A stretch of 64,000 nucleotides of DNA from Aureliella helgolandensis. GTDB lineage: Bacteria; Planctomycetota; Planctomycetia; Pirellulales; Pirellulaceae. The translations under genes and the position numbers were made by a program. A model generated the notes under the pieces. The model was given only the letters and a program-made list of their open reading frames with translations, ran no database searches and had not been told where the DNA came from. Below, one piece after another: positions 1 through 9,215 of this stretch; position 1 is the first letter of the stretch, and each line of letters starts with the position of its first letter. The stretch lies in contig NZ_CP036298.1 of the NCBI RefSeq assembly GCF_007752135.1, forward strand, positions 7,742,501 to 7,806,500, written 5' to 3'.

Positions 1-1
1 C

Positions 2-562
2 ATGGGTGCGGTCATCAATATGTCGCTGGTCCGCGAGTTGGGCCCCGTACTCGCCGCCACCATGCTGGCTGGACGGGTGGGCAGCGCCATGGCTGCGGTG
101 TTGGGAACGATGCGGGTCACTGAGCAGATTGATGCCCTGACTAGCATGGGAGCGAATCCGATTCACTACCTAGTCGTCCCCCGTTTCCTGGCCTGCATCT
201 TGCTCATTCCGGCATTGACGATCATGGCCGATTTCATGGGAATTGTCGGCGGCTATTTCTACAGCGTCGTCATGCTCGGAGTGGACCACTACCAATACTT
301 GAACAACAGCCGCCAGTTCGTCGGCGGCTGGGATTTCTTTATGGGGATCTTCAAGAGCTTCTTCTTTGGAGGGATCATCGCAGTGGTGAGCTGCTACCGT
401 GGATTCACTTGCCTGGAAGGGGCTGAGGGAGTGGGGCGAGCTGCAACGGCTGCCTTTGTGTTCAGCTTCGTCTTAATTTTGATTGTCGATCTGTTGCTCA
501 ACATCGTGCTCGATGCCACCTTCATGATGGTCTGGCCCCACGGCGGAAAGAAGTTGTTCTGA
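2..562 (+). CDS. mlaE: MlaE-family ABC permease (5' end outside window)
   Basis: Inner-membrane permease of an Mla/MCE-type ABC system that moves phospholipids between inner and outer membrane. The 186 visible residues carry the family hallmark LVRELGPVLAA near residue 9 and the RVTEQIDAL helix near residue 38, followed by three or four hydrophobic segments. MlaE proteins normally have about 70 more residues before this motif, so the true start lies upstream of base 1 and the Met codon at base 2 is internal. The stop codon is 3 bases before the ATPase gene, so the two are co-transcribed. Family assignment is secure; the lipid cargo is inferred from the family. Confidence 0.93.
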   Translation: MGAVINMSLVRELGPVLAATMLAGRVGSAMAAVLGTMRVTEQIDALTSMGANPIHYLVVPRFLACILLIPALTIMADFMGIVGGYFYSVVMLGVDHYQYLNNSRQFVGGWDFFMGIFKSFFFGGIIAVVSCYRGFTCLEGAEGVGRAATAAFVFSFVLILIVDLLLNIVLDATFMMVWPHGGKKLF

Positions 563-565
563 GCC

Positions 566-1477
566 ATGGATGACGATCTAGATCAACTCGCCCGAGACCG
601 CGCCTCCATCGAGAGCGTTGCACCGAGCGCGAAGTCCAAGCCCTTGGTCGAATTGCGGGACATGACGCTTCAGTTCGGGCGTCAGGTGATCCTCAGCCAT
701 ATCAATCTGAGTATTCCAAGCGGTCAAACGGTAGTCATCATCGGTGAAAGTGGCTGTGGTAAAACGATGCTGTTGAAGACAGTCGTCGGCCTGATGCGTC
801 CCACCGGCGGACAGGTCCTGTATGACGGGCAAGACATCCACCGACTGGGCGATCAAGAAATGACTGCCCTGCGCCGGAAGTTTGGCTTTGTCTTCCAGAA
901 TGCCGCCCTATTTGACAGCATGACTATTGGTCAAAACGTCGCCTTCCCACTCATCCAACACAACCTGGCCAACGGTCGCAGCATTCAACGCATCGTCAGC
1001 GAACGTCTGGCCGAAGTAGGCTTGCCAGAAAGCGTGGCTCACAAGCGTCCCTCACAACTCTCTGGAGGAATGCGGAAGCGAGTCGGCTTGGCCCGAGCCT
1101 TGGTACTGAATCCGGAGCTAATGCTCTATGACGAGCCGACCACCGGACTTGATCCCATTATGAGTGACGTGATCAATGAATTGATGCTCCGCACGCGTAC
1201 CAACGCAGGCGTCACCAGCCTGATCATTACGCACGACATGCGCACCGCGCGAAAGGTAGCGGATCGAGTGATCATGCTCTATCCCTTCGCGAGATTGAAG
1301 AAGGGGGAGAGTCAAGTCATCTATGACGGTCCTCCGGCAGGAATTGAGGAAACCGATGACCAACGAGTCCGGCAGTTTGTAAGAGGCGAGGCAGGTGAGC
1401 GACTGATGGAACTCAGGCGTTCTACCTCGGACGGTTTTGGCATCGAACCCACTCTTGCCGACGACTACACGGAATAA
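566..1477 (+). CDS. mlaF: MlaF-family ABC transporter ATPase
   Basis: Cytoplasmic ATPase that powers the MlaE permease. The 303 residues hold Walker A (GESGCGKT, 60-67), the signature LSGGM (165-169), Walker B (LMLYDE, 185-190) and the switch His in ITHD. The tail DDQRVRQFVRGEA resembles the C-terminal segment typical of MlaF, followed by about 30 poorly conserved residues. An N-terminal extension of roughly 25 residues precedes the first strand and looks disordered. It starts 3 bases after mlaE and ends 23 bases before mlaD, giving the usual E-F-D order. Confidence 0.95.
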   Translation: MDDDLDQLARDRASIESVAPSAKSKPLVELRDMTLQFGRQVILSHINLSIPSGQTVVIIGESGCGKTMLLKTVVGLMRPTGGQVLYDGQDIHRLGDQEMTALRRKFGFVFQNAALFDSMTIGQNVAFPLIQHNLANGRSIQRIVSERLAEVGLPESVAHKRPSQLSGGMRKRVGLARALVLNPELMLYDEPTTGLDPIMSDVINELMLRTRTNAGVTSLIITHDMRTARKVADRVIMLYPFARLKKGESQVIYDGPPAGIEETDDQRVRQFVRGEAGERLMELRRSTSDGFGIEPTLADDYTE

Positions 1478-1500
1478 TTACCGTTGAAAGGGAATAGTTC

Positions 1501-2703
1501 ATGGACGAACAAGGTTATCGATTTGGCGTGGGAGTTCTGGTGGTCGCATCTCTAGTGATCGCTGTAATTCTCATTATGTTTTTTGGTGCCGCACCTAACA
1601 TTTTCAAACATCAGTACCGAACCACGATTCGATTCAATGCCGCCCCCGGCGTCGGCACCGATACTCCCGTTCGAAAGAATGGCGTTCAGATTGGCCGCGT
1701 CGCCTCCGTCAAACTGCTGAAGGGTGCACAAGGCGTTGAACTCACCCTGGAACTGGATGCGGAGCACGAAGTCTACGTGGGCGAACAGCCTCGCATCGGC
1801 AAGGGCTCGTTCATTACCGGCGATGCAGTCGTCGAATTTGTGCCGCTTTCCGAATTCAACTTGGTGGAAAAGTTTGATGGTCAAGGAGGCTCACCAGCCA
1901 ACGGTTTACTGGATGAAAACGAAATGCAGTTGTCGCGTGCCATCCTCAAAGATGGAGACTTCATTACCGGTGGAATCGTAGCACCCGATCCGCTCGATAC
2001 TCTGCTCGATATGCAATCCTCATTCGCAACCACCCTAGCTTCGATCGAAAATGCGGGCAACCAAGTCACTGCCCTAGCCTTGGACGTTCGCACCATGATT
2101 GGCGGTAGCGATGGAGAGTTGCGGCGGATTACGGTCCAAGCCGAGCAAACAATCGCCAACTTCAATCAGACGCTAGACGCAATCGAGTCCGTTTTTGCGG
2201 ATCCCAATCTTAAGAATTCTATCAATGTCGTTTCTCAACGACTTCCCGAATTGGTCAACGAGGCCGAACGGGTCATGCAACAGACTCAATCGACGCTAGC
2301 CGCCTACGAAGGAGTCGGCCGAGCTGCAGAGGAAGCGATGCAGAACGTATCCGAGTTCACGCAGCCACTGGGTGATCAAGGGGAGAGAATCGTCGGCGAC
2401 GTGCTGCGCACAGTGAACAACTTGGATTCTCTACTGGGCGATCTACGGAAAGTATCGGTGACGGTCAATCAAGTCGCGACTCGCATCAACAATGGGCAGG
2501 GAACCTTCGCCAAACTGATGGACGATGACCAGCTCTACTACAGCGTGATCAACACGCTCGAGAATGTCGAAACCCTGACCCGTCGCCTGCAACCGGTCGT
2601 TGAGGATGCACGCATATTCTCGGACAAACTTGCGCGCGATCCGGCCAGCTTAATCGATGTGCGTGGAGCGCTTACAGGACGTCCACGCGGAGGCATCAAA
2701 TAG
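1501..2703 (+). CDS. mlaD: MlaD-like MCE-domain substrate-binding protein
   Basis: Membrane-anchored periplasmic MCE protein that forms the lipid channel on top of MlaE. One transmembrane anchor lies at about residues 7-29, followed by an MCE domain at about 38-115 with the typical segment GVGTDTPVRKNGVQIGRV. Residues 160-390 are predicted mostly helical, with spaced hydrophobics and coiled-coil-like runs. At 400 residues it is much longer than proteobacterial MlaD (about 180), which suggests a longer periplasm-spanning tube or needle as in larger MCE proteins. The gene ends the operon and converges with the phosphatase gene only 6 bases away; I see no hairpin terminator between them. Confidence 0.92.
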   Translation: MDEQGYRFGVGVLVVASLVIAVILIMFFGAAPNIFKHQYRTTIRFNAAPGVGTDTPVRKNGVQIGRVASVKLLKGAQGVELTLELDAEHEVYVGEQPRIGKGSFITGDAVVEFVPLSEFNLVEKFDGQGGSPANGLLDENEMQLSRAILKDGDFITGGIVAPDPLDTLLDMQSSFATTLASIENAGNQVTALALDVRTMIGGSDGELRRITVQAEQTIANFNQTLDAIESVFADPNLKNSINVVSQRLPELVNEAERVMQQTQSTLAAYEGVGRAAEEAMQNVSEFTQPLGDQGERIVGDVLRTVNNLDSLLGDLRKVSVTVNQVATRINNGQGTFAKLMDDDQLYYSVINTLENVETLTRRLQPVVEDARIFSDKLARDPASLIDVRGALTGRPRGGIK

Positions 2704-2709
2704 TGGAAT

Positions 2710-3942
2710 CTAAAGGGCTCCAATTACGACGGCGGTCGCGTTGTCGCGTCCAGATTCATTGACCGCGGACATCACCAACTGCTGCGCCTTAGTGGGCGTT
2801 CCCTCCTCGACATCGGCACTTACGATCTCTTCTATCCCACGATCCCACAGGCCCTCGGTCACCCCATCGGTACACAACACGAATTGATCTCCTGGATGAT
2901 AGTCCAGCACGCCAATATGTGGATTCAAATAGCGATGCCCGGCACCTAAGGCTTGCGACAAGACGTTCTTCCGAGGATGCATCCGCGCTTCGCGTTCGTT
3001 GACTTGCTTATTGCGCCGCAGCCAGCCGACATGCGTATGGTCTTCACTGACTTGCTGGATTCCACCGGCAGCTGGTAGATAATACAACCGGCTATCGCCG
3101 ATATGGCCGAAGTAAACCCGTCCCCGCCGGAACCAGGCCAACGTGAGCGTAGCTCCCATGTTGCGGCAGTTCTCGTCAAAGCGGCCGAGCTTCAGCAGAT
3201 CGGTATGGATACTGTTAAACAGCTCTCGCAGAATGTCATCGCTATAGGCCGAAAAACGCTCTTCCCCCAACCCAAATTGCCGAGGCAATTGCAGCGTGAT
3301 CTTTTCGACGGCAATGCGACTGGCAAACTCTCCTGACCGTTCGCCTCCCATTCCATCACTGACCGCGAATATAAAGTCAGAATGTTCCAGTGCCGCGTTG
3401 CCCACCTTTCCCAGGTATCGAATCCCCCGCGAATCGAGCAACATGGCTAGAAACGCATCTTCATTGTTTGGACGGAAGCGGCCGGGATGCGTCAACCCCG
3501 ACCATTCGAGGCGTTCGGCCGAACTGTGTTGCACCTCGGGTTCAGAACTAGCGGGCGCAATCTCACTCTTGTCCAAAATCTCCGCGAATTCAAAATCAAT
3601 TACACAGAAACGACCATCCGAAGCACGGTAGGTAATATTCCTCAAAAAGGGATCGTCGTGTCGAACCCCATACTTTTCAAGCTCCGCAAAAATCTCCGCA
3701 ACACGATCATCCGTGATGTGCTGAACCCGAGCTCCGCAGCTGGAGGTGATCATTTCCAGCGTCTCGGGGTGGGCGTCGAGCAGGCGCGGCACAAAGGGAC
3801 ACTTGCGAGCCTCTAAATACTTCAAGACGCGAACCTCGTTCGCAAACCGCGACTCCGCCTCGGGACCACGGAACAGCTTGTGCACGCGACCGTCGAAACC
3901 AATCCGAACCAAGGCGCGTTGAGTATTTTTAGCTTCTTGCAT
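2710..3942 (-). CDS. Kinase-like domain fused to PP2C Ser/Thr phosphatase
   Basis: A two-domain signalling protein. Residues 1-125 look like a small atypical kinase of the RIO/Bud32/aminoglycoside-kinase type: Lys22 in VHKLF, the catalytic-loop-like HDDPFLRN (95-102) and VIDFE (114-118) in the metal-binding position. Residues 150-410 form a complete PP2C phosphatase with its metal ligands: RPNNED (157-162), DGMGG (196-200), GDSR (282-285), TDG (358-360) and GRDN (398-401). The kinase-like part has no visible glycine-rich loop, so its activity is uncertain; the phosphatase looks intact. There is no signal peptide or membrane segment, so it is cytoplasmic. The target is unknown; downstream of glnII it is separated by a terminator. 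Confidence 0.85.
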   Translation of the reverse strand: MQEAKNTQRALVRIGFDGRVHKLFRGPEAESRFANEVRVLKYLEARKCPFVPRLLDAHPETLEMITSSCGARVQHITDDRVAEIFAELEKYGVRHDDPFLRNITYRASDGRFCVIDFEFAEILDKSEIAPASSEPEVQHSSAERLEWSGLTHPGRFRPNNEDAFLAMLLDSRGIRYLGKVGNAALEHSDFIFAVSDGMGGERSGEFASRIAVEKITLQLPRQFGLGEERFSAYSDDILRELFNSIHTDLLKLGRFDENCRNMGATLTLAWFRRGRVYFGHIGDSRLYYLPAAGGIQQVSEDHTHVGWLRRNKQVNEREARMHPRKNVLSQALGAGHRYLNPHIGVLDYHPGDQFVLCTDGVTEGLWDRGIEEIVSADVEEGTPTKAQQLVMSAVNESGRDNATAVVIGAL

Positions 3943-3958
3943 GAGTTGCGTTCTTCTG

Positions 3959-3992
3959 AAAAAAAACGCCGCACAGGACCCTGTGCGGCGTT
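3959..3992 (-). terminator. Rho-independent terminator of glnII
   Basis: A 13-base perfect inverted repeat (3965-3977 with 3980-3992, core CGCCGCACAGG) lies 34 bases past the glnII stop. Read on the minus strand it is followed by eight T residues. It sits just upstream of the phosphatase gene and should insulate that gene from glnII transcription. Confidence 0.9.
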
Positions 3993-4025
3993 CTTATTTT
4001 ATACCATGGAACATTCAAGCGGGGA

Positions 4026-5039
4026 CTAGCCAACCGACTTGATCGTCTTTTGCACTCGCGAAACGATCTTATAGGGATCGGCTTGCGAGTTGGGGCGACG
4101 GTCTTCAAGGTATCCCTTGTAGCCATTTTTAACAAACGCGTGAGGGACCCGAATCGATGCACCACGGTTTGCCACACCCCAATTGAACTTATCAATGGAC
4201 TGCGTCTCATGGAGACCGGTCAAACGCAAATGGTTGTCGGGACCGTAGGCGGCAATGTGCTCGTTGGCGTACTTCTCGAAAGCATCCATCAACTTCTTAA
4301 AGTACTCTTCGCCACCGACGTCGCGCATGTGCGCGGTAGAGAAGTTGCAGTGCATGCCGGAACCGTTCCAGTCACCCTTGACTGGCTTGCAGTGCAATTC
4401 GACTCCCAGGCCATATTTCTCCGCAGCTCGGAAAAGAATGTAACGGGCCATCCAAACGTCGTCGCAGACTTTCTTGGCACCCTTGGCAAAGACCTGGAAT
4501 TCCCACTGCCCCTTGGCAACTTCCGCGTTGATCCCTTCGTGATTGATGCCGGCATCCAAGCAGAGGTCGAGATGCTCTTCCACAAACTGGCGCGCGATAT
4601 CACCTACATTTTTGTAGCCAACGCCACAGTAGTATTCACCCTGGGGACCAGGGAAACCGTCAGCTGGGAATCCAAGTGGGCGAGTGCCTTCCATCAGGAA
4701 GTATTCCTGCTCGAGCCCAATCCACAAATCGGCTTCGTCTTCGATGGTTGCCCGGAAGTTCGAAGGGTGTGGCGTGCCATCTGGCAGCAACACTTCACAC
4801 ATGACCAAGAAACCATTCTTGCGACTGGAGTCTGGATAAAGCGCAACCGGCTTCAAAATACAGTCTGAACTGCTACCTTCAGCTTGTTGCGTCGAACTAC
4901 CGTCAAATCCCCACAATTCCAAGTCAGCAACTGTCTTGGGAGCCTTGTCTGTGAGTTTGGTTTTGCTGCGAAGGTTGGGTTCGGGCAGATAACCATCGAG
5001 CCACACATACTCTAATTTGTACTTACTGTCTGAAGACAT
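4026..5039 (-). CDS. glnII: Glutamine synthetase type II (eukaryote-type)
   Basis: Makes glutamine from glutamate, ammonia and ATP in the cytoplasm. The 337 residues match GSII length (about 340, against about 470 for GSI). Recognisable segments are LWGFDGSST near the N terminus, the metal-binding GLEQEYFLM, the catalytic GDWNGSGMHCNFST and NRGASIRVP near the C terminus. The start at 5039 (MSSDSKYKLEYVW) is chosen because the 37 upstream in-frame residues have no family similarity. There is no adenylylation-site sequence, as expected for GSII. The gene has its own terminator and no operon partner; I found no sigma-54 promoter in the 400 bases upstream. Confidence 0.95.
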   Translation of the reverse strand: MSSDSKYKLEYVWLDGYLPEPNLRSKTKLTDKAPKTVADLELWGFDGSSTQQAEGSSSDCILKPVALYPDSSRKNGFLVMCEVLLPDGTPHPSNFRATIEDEADLWIGLEQEYFLMEGTRPLGFPADGFPGPQGEYYCGVGYKNVGDIARQFVEEHLDLCLDAGINHEGINAEVAKGQWEFQVFAKGAKKVCDDVWMARYILFRAAEKYGLGVELHCKPVKGDWNGSGMHCNFSTAHMRDVGGEEYFKKLMDAFEKYANEHIAAYGPDNHLRLTGLHETQSIDKFNWGVANRGASIRVPHAFVKNGYKGYLEDRRPNSQADPYKIVSRVQKTIKSVG

Positions 5040-5443
5040 TCCACACATTCTTTTCGATAGAACACCAATGGTAGAAAAGACATCGCGTCTTCCATGTCTC
5101 TGAAATTCCGCCAGACAATGGAACACACCGCGAATACTTCCGTTTCGCACTCGACAAGGACAAACTGAACAACTGGCAACGAAGTTCGATCATTGAACAA
5201 CGCCCCCAAATGCAGATGTTGGTCCAAACAGCCCGTGAATATCCCTACCCAAGAATCCACCGGTGGCCAGGACCCAAGCCCCAACCGCTGCACCAACACT
5301 TACACGCCCACCGTCCTCCTCCAGCGATGACCCCATTAGGCTATCACGCGGGTCGCTTGCTAACAAGTCTTCGTGGAATGGTACGGGGCCACTGCCAAGT
5401 GAGAAGATGGCCTGCCGCCGGCCCTGCGGGCCGATCCCCCTCC
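5040..5443. other. Intergenic region upstream of glnII
   Basis: 404 bases between nqrM and glnII, both on the minus strand. It must hold the glnII promoter, but no convincing -35/-10 or -24/-12 pair stands out. A GC-rich hairpin at 5419-5433 (CGGCCC, loop TGC, GGGCCG) starts 11 bases past the nqrM stop and may end the nqr transcript, although no T tract follows it. Confidence 0.5.
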
Positions 5444-5827
5444 TTAACGCGGCTTGCAGGCCTCCACAGCCTCCTTACTACACCCTTCGCTTGCACAATC
5501 CTTTTCGCAAGGGTTGCCCGACGAATGAACTCGATGCTCATGCTGATCGCACGCCCCACGCTCCGCCGAAGCGGGCGAACCGAGCGGGCTAGCCCCGGTG
5601 TCTGAAGCGGCCCCTGGCCCCTGCATGCGATTCCCTAATTCTCGACAGGCTGCGTCGGGATTCGAGCATAGGGAACAAGAGGTATTACCATCTCCATCCC
5701 TGGAATTGGCCAACCCACCACAACTTCCACTGATCTCACGCCGCCCCATCATGACCCCCACGGCCATTCCTGCAACCACGAGTAGAAATGCGGTTAAGGT
5801 AATACCAAACACTAGTAGCAGACTCAT
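5444..5827 (-). CDS. nqrM: Na+-NQR maturation protein NqrM (DUF539) with long Cys/His tail
   Basis: Small membrane protein needed to insert the iron centre between NqrD and NqrE. Residues 1-27 form one transmembrane helix, followed by the family core [11 protein letters not shown] and [11 protein letters not shown] with four cysteines (36, 51, 54, 61). The start at 5827 is preceded by a good ribosome site (AAGGGG); an in-frame Met nine codons upstream is less likely. Known NqrM proteins end soon after the fourth cysteine; here about 60 more residues follow, carrying six further cysteines and three histidines. The gene closes the nqr operon, and its presence beside nqrABCDEF supports the assignment. 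The extra tail might bind metal, but that is inference. Confidence 0.9.
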   Translation of the reverse strand: MSLLLVFGITLTAFLLVVAGMAVGVMMGRREISGSCGGLANSRDGDGNTSCSLCSNPDAACRELGNRMQGPGAASDTGASPLGSPASAERGACDQHEHRVHSSGNPCEKDCASEGCSKEAVEACKPR

Positions 5828-5867
5828 CAAATCCCCTTCTAATTGCAATGCCACTCAACGGCTTATG

Positions 5868-5932
5868 GATTCAGCAACCCGCTGAGTGACGGGCGGTTGA
5901 GTTTATAGCAATTGAATTTTAACGCGGAGTTA
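5868..5932 (+). repeat. Partial copy of dispersed intergenic repeat (copy 1)
   Basis: The stretch CAACCCGCTGAGTGACGGGC and the following GTTGAGTTTATAGCAATTGAATTTTAACGCGGAG match, with changes, the left part of the two fuller copies at 14873 and 51415. Only the left half is recognisable. It lies between apbE and nqrM, inside the operon. Confidence 0.7.
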
Positions 5933-5986
5933 GCAGCCTCAACGCGGCCAATGCCAACGCGTTGCAGCCGGTCTATCGACCGGCCA

Positions 5987-7111
5987 TCAAGGAGTGGACG
6001 CAGGGCGAGCTTGTTCCAATTTACGAAAGCTTTCGGAAGCTCGGACCTCCATCGAATCGCCATTTCGGACAATCATCATCACGGCCCAACCTTGCTGTTC
6101 AGCCAATTGCCACCCCTCTTCGCTGTCTAGCACCATCAAACTAGTCGCTGCCGCATCGGCCAGTGCACAGCTTGAGGCGACGACCGAAGTTGAGACAACC
6201 TGCGATTGAGTAGGGCGCCCCGTCCTAGGATCTATCGTATGCGAAACCCGCTGGTTGTCCAAATTGTAGAAATTGCGATAGTCGCCACTCGTTGCCAAGC
6301 CTTGACCGGAAAGCCCAACCACGGTCTGAATCCCCCGCTCCCGCTCAGAGGGACGTTCGATGCCAACTTGCCAGTCTCGTCCATCTAGGCGAGTGCCACG
6401 CGTACGCACCTCCCCGCCAATCTCCACGAAATAGGCGGCGACTCCCGCACGGTCCAAAACTTGAGCCACGCGATCAACCCCGTGCCCTTTAGCAATCGCC
6501 GATAGATCGATTTGGACTTCGGGCAGAGCCTTTTTGATGGCGGGTGGTTCTTGGCGGACACTTACATGCCGGTAACCACAGGCCTGCCTTGCGGCCGTGA
6601 GCGTCGCTTCACTTGGCTCATGCTCGGCGCGCCCCTGAGGACCAAATCCCCACAGGCTCACCAACGGACCCACCGTAATGTCGAAGGCGCCTTTGGTCAT
6701 CGCTGAAACCGCCAAAGACAATTCAACCGTGGCAACCGTCTCGGGAGATACGGGAAACCAATCGGTGGTATGGCTGTTGTTGAATCGCGAAATCTCAGAA
6801 TCATCTCGATAGGTCGACATCTGCGCATTGACCCGTTCCAACTCGCTCGCAATCTCAGCAGAGATAGCTGCCAAGTCCGGCATCTGGGGACCAGGCACGA
6901 GCTTTACCGAGTAGGTCGTGCCCATCGTTCGGCCGTTGAACATCTGCACCACCGCGATGGTTTTGCGTCGGCAAGCGGTAATCGCCACGAGGCAGACAAA
7001 AGCGAGCAAAGCCAATGTCGCAATGCGACCACTGTGCCAAGAGTTCACGCCAGCAGTCGATCCCCCTGAAATAGGCGCCTCAGAAATAGGCTTAATCGAA
7101 CTGCTGCACAT
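5987..7111 (-). CDS. apbE: FAD:protein FMN transferase ApbE, lipoprotein
   Basis: Attaches FMN covalently to the threonines of NqrB and NqrC from FAD, on the periplasmic side. From the Met at 7111 the protein has 374 residues. A hydrophobic segment ends in a lipobox-like AITAC, so it is probably a membrane-anchored lipoprotein. ApbE motifs follow in order: NGRTMGTTYSVKL, IAKGHGVDRV, VEIGGEVRTRG, HTIDPRTGRP and SCALADAAATSLMVL (FAD and Mg2+ binding). It is located 209 bases after nqrF and before nqrM. The 37 in-frame residues upstream of 7111 are not family-like. The operon setting makes NqrB and NqrC the likely substrates. Confidence 0.93.
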   Translation of the reverse strand: MCSSSIKPISEAPISGGSTAGVNSWHSGRIATLALLAFVCLVAITACRRKTIAVVQMFNGRTMGTTYSVKLVPGPQMPDLAAISAEIASELERVNAQMSTYRDDSEISRFNNSHTTDWFPVSPETVATVELSLAVSAMTKGAFDITVGPLVSLWGFGPQGRAEHEPSEATLTAARQACGYRHVSVRQEPPAIKKALPEVQIDLSAIAKGHGVDRVAQVLDRAGVAAYFVEIGGEVRTRGTRLDGRDWQVGIERPSERERGIQTVVGLSGQGLATSGDYRNFYNLDNQRVSHTIDPRTGRPTQSQVVSTSVVASSCALADAAATSLMVLDSEEGWQLAEQQGWAVMMIVRNGDSMEVRASESFRKLEQARPASTP

Positions 7112-7320
7112 ACTGAAATTAATCCTGCGAGCGTGCGCCTCATCTCGGGCTCTGTCGGGCAAGGCTATGTCTCTGAAGAGTCTCTGCCTCGACCGAACTG
7201 CCTCAGCAGGCAGAGTTGGCATTCAGCATTCAGCAATAAAGTCAGTTCACAAGCAGAGCCCGCCAACCAGAACAGCCATGGACCAGACAGCCCAAGGCCG
7301 ATCCGCGCCCTGCCCACCCA

Positions 7321-8544
7321 TTAGCCGAAGTCATCGAAGGCAATATTCTCGGGTTCGACACCCAAGTCATCAAGCATTTTGAACACAGCCGCATTCATCA
7401 TCGGCGGGCCACACAAGTAGTACTCAATGTCTTCTGGGGCGGGGTGGTCCTTCAAATAGTTCTCAAGCACGACTTGGTGAATAAAACCAACATAGCCGTC
7501 CCAGTTATCCTCAGGCTTGGGCTCCGAGAGAGCAATGTTGAATTTAAAGTTCGGGAACTCTTCTTCAATCTTGCGGAAGTGATCGATGTAGAACAACTCT
7601 CGCGAACTACGGCCACCGTACCAGTAGGAAACCTTGCGATCCGTCTTCCGGTTCTTGAACAATTCAAAGATATGACTGCGCAATGGAGCCATACCAGCAC
7701 CACCGCCGATGTAGACCATTTCGCTCTTGGAGTCCTTGATAAAGAACTCACCATAGGGCCCTGAAATTGTGACTTTATCGCCCGGTTTGAGATTGAAAAT
7801 GTAAGAGCTCATCTTGCCGGGAGGCGTACCCTCTGGTGCACGTGGCGGCGGTGAGGCAACGCGCACGTTGAGCATGATGATCCCCTTTTCGCCTGGATAA
7901 TTCGCCATCGAATAGGCCCGGATGACTTCTTCATCCACCTTCGACGTATAGCGCCAAACGTTGTAGGTATCCCAGTCTTCGCGGAAGTGCTCTTCGATAT
8001 CGAAGTCCTTGTAATGGACGACGTGCGGCGGAGCTTCGATCTGGATGTAACCACCCGACTTAAAGCCAACCTCTTCACCCTCAGGTAACTCCAACACCAA
8101 CTCTTTGATAAAGGTTGCCACGTTGCGGTTGGAGCGGACGGTACACTGCCATTTCTTGGTCTCGAAGACCTCGGGCGGCACTTCGATCTTCATATCCTGC
8201 TTCACCGCCACTTGGCAACTCAGACGGTAGCCCTCTTTGGCCGCCTTTTTGTTAATATGCGACTTTTCGGTCTCCAGGATCTCTCCGCCACCTTCGGTAA
8301 TACGGACTTTGCACTGAGCACACGTCCCACCACCACCACAGGCGCTGGATACGAAGATCCCATTGTCGGAGAGCGCATTGAGCAGCTTGCCGCCAGCCGA
8401 TACGGTCAGCGACTTGCTCTCGTTGATCTCCAGGCTCACATCGCCCGACGGAACGAAAGCTTTTTTGGCGCTAAGGATAATCGCCACCAACGCCAACACG
8501 ACCAGCGTGAAGACAAATACCCCAAGGAAAACAATAGACATCAT
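7321..8544 (-). CDS. nqrF: Na+-NQR subunit F (NADH dehydrogenase, 2Fe-2S/FAD)
   Basis: Electron-input subunit that oxidises NADH and passes electrons through FAD to a 2Fe-2S cluster. The 407 residues show an N-terminal membrane helix (4-25), a plant-type ferredoxin domain with cysteines 69, 75, 78 and 110, the flavin-binding RAYSMANYP, the nucleotide-binding [11 protein letters not shown] and the C-terminal [13 protein letters not shown] ... AFDDFG typical of NqrF. It is the sixth gene of the operon, 44 bases after nqrE. Two adjacent Met codons open the frame; either could be used. Confidence 0.97.
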   Translation of the reverse strand: MMSIVFLGVFVFTLVVLALVAIILSAKKAFVPSGDVSLEINESKSLTVSAGGKLLNALSDNGIFVSSACGGGGTCAQCKVRITEGGGEILETEKSHINKKAAKEGYRLSCQVAVKQDMKIEVPPEVFETKKWQCTVRSNRNVATFIKELVLELPEGEEVGFKSGGYIQIEAPPHVVHYKDFDIEEHFREDWDTYNVWRYTSKVDEEVIRAYSMANYPGEKGIIMLNVRVASPPPRAPEGTPPGKMSSYIFNLKPGDKVTISGPYGEFFIKDSKSEMVYIGGGAGMAPLRSHIFELFKNRKTDRKVSYWYGGRSSRELFYIDHFRKIEEEFPNFKFNIALSEPKPEDNWDGYVGFIHQVVLENYLKDHPAPEDIEYYLCGPPMMNAAVFKMLDDLGVEPENIAFDDFG

Positions 8545-8588
8545 GATCGTTTTGACCCAGTTTCAAACTTTTTGGGTGGTAAGGCTGC

Positions 8589-9212
8589 TTACAATTGAAT
8601 ACCGGAGAAGGCCATAAACGCCATCGCGATTAAGCCCACGGTAATGAAAGTAATTCCAAGTCCGCGCAGCCCCTTCGGGACGTCGCTGTAACGCATTTTC
8701 TCGCGAACTGCCGCCAAAGCCACAATCGCCAAGCCCCAGCCAAAACCAGAACCAAAACCGAACACAATGCTCTGCGGGAAGTTGTAGTCGCGCTGTTCCA
8801 TGAACAGCGATCCTCCCAGAATGGCACAGTTTACGGTAATCAACGGCAGGAAAATTCCTAATGCGTTGTACAGCGGCGGGAAGAAGCGATCGAGAACCAT
8901 TTCTAGGATCTGGACACTGGCGGCAATCACTCCGATGTAAGTGATCAATCCCAAGAAGGACAGATCGACCGACGCGTATGAGGAATCGCCCAGCGTGGTT
9001 GCTAGCGCTCCCTCCTTTAACACATATTGGTACAGCAGGTTGTTCGCAGGAACCGTGATCGATTGCACAACGACCACGGCAATGCTCAATCCAATGGCTG
9101 TCTTAACGTTCTTGGAGACCGCCAAGAAGGTGCACATTCCCAAGAAAAAAGAGAGTGCCAAGTTCTCAACGAAAACGGCCTTCAGAAACAGGCTGAGGTA
9201 TTCTTCAATCAT
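8589..9212 (-). CDS. nqrE: Na+-NQR subunit E
   Basis: Integral membrane subunit with six hydrophobic helices in 207 residues, the usual length. With NqrD it encloses the intramembrane iron centre; the conserved cysteines are visible at residues 27 (SFFLGMC) and 129 (LITVNC). It starts 3 bases after the nqrD stop codon. Confidence 0.96.
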   Translation of the reverse strand: MIEEYLSLFLKAVFVENLALSFFLGMCTFLAVSKNVKTAIGLSIAVVVVQSITVPANNLLYQYVLKEGALATTLGDSSYASVDLSFLGLITYIGVIAASVQILEMVLDRFFPPLYNALGIFLPLITVNCAILGGSLFMEQRDYNFPQSIVFGFGSGFGWGLAIVALAAVREKMRYSDVPKGLRGLGITFITVGLIAMAFMAFSGIQL

Positions 9213-9215
9213 CAG

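Noticed and set aside
5040-5443. Sigma-54 promoter or NtrC site for glnII
   Set aside because: No TGGCAC-N5-TTGCA-like pair on the minus strand.
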